A DNA stretch of 44,154 nucleotides from Hodarchaeum sp048939725 (GTDB lineage: Archaea > Asgardarchaeota > Heimdallarchaeia > Hodarchaeales > Hodarchaeaceae). Of this stretch, positions 42,316-44,154 are shown piece after piece (the first letter of the stretch is position 1; each line of letters begins with the position of its first letter). The notes beneath the pieces were generated by a model that had not been told where the DNA came from, did not search any database, and was given only the letters and a program-made list of their open reading frames with translations. A program made the translations under genes and the position numbers. The stretch covers positions 1-44,154 of the forward strand of contig JBHLPG010000006.1 of the NCBI GenBank assembly GCA_048939725.1, read 5' to 3'.

Positions 42316-42924
42316 TCATTTTACAAGATCTGTTGTAACTTTGTTGTTTATTCTCTTTGATATTGAGGGGATCTTGTTTAAAATGAATGAGAGGATTAAC
42401 CAACCTACTGTCAAATACATAAGAATGAATTTGACGAGTGCAAATGTCGAATGTGCGATTGCAAGCCAGTTTGGGAATCCTATAGGATCAGTAGTCATCG
42501 CAAGGAGGAAAATATTTTCTATTGCGTCACAAATTGCTGATAAAATCCCAGCTATTCCCATTATTTTACCTAGTTTCCGAGGTAAACTTCCCTGTTGATA
42601 GTCCCATGAAAGATAATTCGCACTACAATAGAATAAGCAACCATAAGCGATCATAAACACATAATCCATGAGATTTCCTAGAATAAAGAACGTCATGTCC
42701 TCAGATTTCATCATAGTAAAATATGTTTTAATTACTTCAGCGTTAAATCCTAGCTGAGTGTCATTCAACGTACCAGGATATCCAGATAATTCCAATAGGA
42801 ATATCACGACCGTAGCTGTTATTAACACTACTGGTAAGCTGATATATATCAATCGTTTCATCAGGGGTTTTCCTGAGCCTTTTAAATCTATATTATGGAT
42901 CTTTTCAGTTTTTTTCCAGTTCAT
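42316..42924 (-). CDS. Four-helix membrane protein of unknown function
   Basis: From ATG 42924 (AAAGGTG upstream) this is a 202-residue protein with about five hydrophobic segments. It has no recognised catalytic motif. The frame is open to a GTG at 42933, but this lies within the ribosome-binding site. It is divergent from the TetR-type regulator, and its promoter region holds the first of two FadR-like operators at 42942-42959, so it is very likely controlled by that regulator. TetR-family repressors commonly control a neighbouring membrane protein, so a transport or lipid-related function is possible. No firm assignment. Confidence 0.75.
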   Translation of the reverse strand: MNWKKTEKIHNIDLKGSGKPLMKRLIYISLPVVLITATVVIFLLELSGYPGTLNDTQLGFNAEVIKTYFTMMKSEDMTFFILGNLMDYVFMIAYGCLFYCSANYLSWDYQQGSLPRKLGKIMGIAGILSAICDAIENIFLLAMTTDPIGFPNWLAIAHSTFALVKFILMYLTVGWLILSFILNKIPSISKRINNKVTTDLVK

Positions 42925-42941
42925 TTCTTTCACCTTTTAAA

Positions 42942-42959
42942 TGAATGAACATTCATTCA
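42942..42959. promoter_or_regulatory. TetR/FadR-type operator 1
   Basis: TGAATGAA and TTCATTCA form a perfect 8-base inverted repeat around CA. It resembles the operator type of Bacillus FadR (TGAATGA, spacer, TCATTCA) and other TetR-family repressors. It lies about 18 bases before the start of the minus-strand membrane-protein gene, near its likely transcription start. Confidence 0.75.
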
Positions 42960-42980
42960 CCATACAGATACGTTTTTAAG

Positions 42981-42998
42981 TGAATGAACGTTCATTTA
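42981..42998. promoter_or_regulatory. TetR/FadR-type operator 2
   Basis: TGAATGAA-CG-TTCATTTA is the same repeat with one mismatch, centred 39 bases (about four helical turns) from operator 1. Its right end overlaps TTTATATGT, the likely TATA element of the plus-strand regulator gene, as expected for autorepression. Confidence 0.75.
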
Positions 42999-43058
42999 TA
43001 TGTATTTCTATTTCCATTAATTCTCATGAATTTCACCTAAAGGAGATTTTCGCGTCGA

Positions 43059-43634
43059 ATGAGGCCCAAAGATCAGACCAAATATAATGCTATTATTAAA
43101 GCTTCGCTTGAGCTGGTAAAAGAGTTGGGATTTACTGGTATTTCGATTTCAAAAATTGCCAGACAAGCTAATATTTCTCCAGCTACAATTTACATACATT
43201 TCAGGAACAGAGAGGATCTCTTTACTAAGTTATATATGAAAATAAGAACCGAAATGAGTAATGGTGCATTAAAAGGTTTACATGAAAAGATGGATATAGA
43301 ACAAGTTTTCAAATCTATTTGGAGAAATTCCTTCTCATATAATCTTAACCACCCTGATTACCTCATTTATCGTGAAAAATTTGAACAGACCCCAATGATG
43401 GAAAACATCAAACATGAAGATTTTGAATTGTATAATTATGTCAGGAACCTTTTTCAACGGGGTATAAAAGAACAGATCATCAAAAATCTACCAATTCCAC
43501 TTCTGACATCATTCGCTTTTTTCCCGATTATCACTTTATTAAACTTCCACTTTGAGGGGGTGTTTAATATGGATGAGAATCATATTACTGAAGCCTGTGA
43601 GGTCGCATGGAATGCTATTAAGATAAATGCTTAA
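43059..43634 (+). CDS. TetR family transcriptional regulator
   Basis: This 191-residue regulator has a TetR-type helix-turn-helix in the first 60 residues (KASLELVKELGFTGISISKIARQANISPATIYIHFRNREDLF). The ligand-binding part is variable and contains several aromatic and hydrophobic stretches. ATG with AAAGGAG 11 bases upstream. Two palindromic operators lie in its promoter region. With three beta-oxidation enzymes nearby and operators resembling those of FadR, an acyl-CoA-responsive repressor is the leading idea. The operators seen do not, however, lie in front of the beta-oxidation genes themselves. Confidence 0.9.
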   Translation: MRPKDQTKYNAIIKASLELVKELGFTGISISKIARQANISPATIYIHFRNREDLFTKLYMKIRTEMSNGALKGLHEKMDIEQVFKSIWRNSFSYNLNHPDYLIYREKFEQTPMMENIKHEDFELYNYVRNLFQRGIKEQIIKNLPIPLLTSFAFFPIITLLNFHFEGVFNMDENHITEACEVAWNAIKINA

Positions 43635-43671
43635 AGATTAAACAACCAAGATTAATATAAAAACAAAGAAA

Positions 43672-44154
43672 TCATTCAAGTCCTTTTAGAACATCATTGA
43701 GGATTTCTAATGTTGTTTCAATAATCATTTTTGAAGTCGCATTTTTGATGGTTTTAGCCATTAATCTATAGGATCCTGTAACATTAATATTGATTTTAAT
43801 GAAAACACCAATATCTGAATCAATATCTTCAAAACTTATTGAATAGAAAACTTCACCTGGAGCAGGAGTAACTTCGAATTTTGTTGACCGTTCAGTTCTT
43901 GGGCCTATCTCAATGTTTGAAAACTCTCTTCCCTGAGCTATAGTTTTATGTTGTACAATTGCATCAAAGAACTTGTCTTTTATTTTTCCCAGATCTAAAA
44001 GTGTCTCCTTGAATTCAAATATTAATTGCTTATCTTCTGGTTTTTGCTTTTCTTTACCACTTACCACCACCCTCACTCGGTCAATGTTCTGAATTCGTGC
44101 ATAGGGAGTTTGAGAGTCACTTTGCCTGTGCGAGGTTACACGAACTGCTGGGAA
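43672..44154 (-). CDS. START/SRPBCC-like protein, 5' end outside the window
   Basis: The frame is open to the end of the window, and the upstream codons (YARIQNIDRVRVVV before the GTG at 44076) look coding, so the gene is truncated at its 5' end. The visible 160 residues have a beta-strand/helix pattern with a long C-terminal amphipathic helix (LMAKTIKNATSKMIIETTLEIL). That arrangement is seen in START/SRPBCC-type ligand-binding proteins, but no diagnostic motif is present and the fold is a guess. It is convergent with the TetR gene. Confidence 0.5.
   Translation of the reverse strand, partial: FPAVRVTSHRQSDSQTPYARIQNIDRVRVVVSGKEKQKPEDKQLIFEFKETLLDLGKIKDKFFDAIVQHKTIAQGREFSNIEIGPRTERSTKFEVTPAPGEVFYSISFEDIDSDIGVFIKININVTGSYRLMAKTIKNATSKMIIETTLEILNDVLKGLE

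Overview
The window reads as an AT-rich archaeal chromosome segment, most likely from an Asgard archaeon (Heimdall/Hod- or Loki-type). The grounds are a Rab/Ras-like small GTPase with all five G motifs, a eukaryote-like RING-type zinc finger, archaeal TATA-like promoters, frequent TTG/GTG starts with strong Shine-Dalgarno sequences, and two surface proteins ending in a PGF-type tail (PGF, hydrophobic helix, basic end). The lineage is inference; no rRNA or tRNA gene was seen. A 10-N assembly gap lies at 26507-26516.

Layout. (1) 120-5507: a DUF1624/HGSNAT-like membrane acyltransferase, an interrupted two-TM protein (in-frame TGA), a membrane-anchored beta-lactamase-fold serine hydrolase and a Kelch/FN3 surface protein. 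(2) 5572-10129: an orphan solute-binding protein translationally coupled to a membrane-bound winged-helix regulator, a palindromic operator, an inositol-monophosphatase-family enzyme and the small GTPase. (3) 10165-29912, the centrepiece: a Dpp/Opp-type peptide ABC transporter (binding protein, two ATPases, two permeases) with seven divergent M19 (membrane/renal dipeptidase family) enzymes around it. Four lie on the minus strand upstream, followed by an MFS transporter, a DJ-1/PfpI protein and an aldo/keto reductase. Three lie on the plus strand downstream, followed by an MmgE/PrpD protein and an M29/NicX-like metalloprotein. (4) 29945-33361: a NodB-type deacetylase, Lrp/AsnC regulator and PPOX flavoprotein run on the minus strand, divergent from a DUF362 ferredoxin-like protein. 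(5) 33483-38538: accessory genes (MBL hydrolase, RING/zinc-ribbon protein, small protein + tandem ACT + isochorismatase operon, hexapeptide acyltransferase, cupin, flavodoxin) with two gene remnants. (6) 38624-44154: a beta-oxidation trio (3-hydroxyacyl-CoA dehydrogenase, enoyl-CoA hydratase, thiolase), a membrane protein, a TetR regulator with two FadR-like operators, and a 5'-truncated START/SRPBCC-like CDS running off the window.

Working model for the core: Dpp imports peptides or peptide-like amides. The cytoplasmic M19 paralogues (no signal peptides) hydrolyse different members of that pool. The MmgE/PrpD, M29/NicX-like and possibly NodB-type enzymes act on released products. Two features make this more than a routine peptide locus. 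The M19 clade has HxH where classical M19 enzymes have the HxD zinc motif. The second ATPase (DppF) carries a roughly 150-residue Trp-rich hydrophobic insertion between its Q-loop and signature motif, which would put membrane helices into an ABC ATPase.
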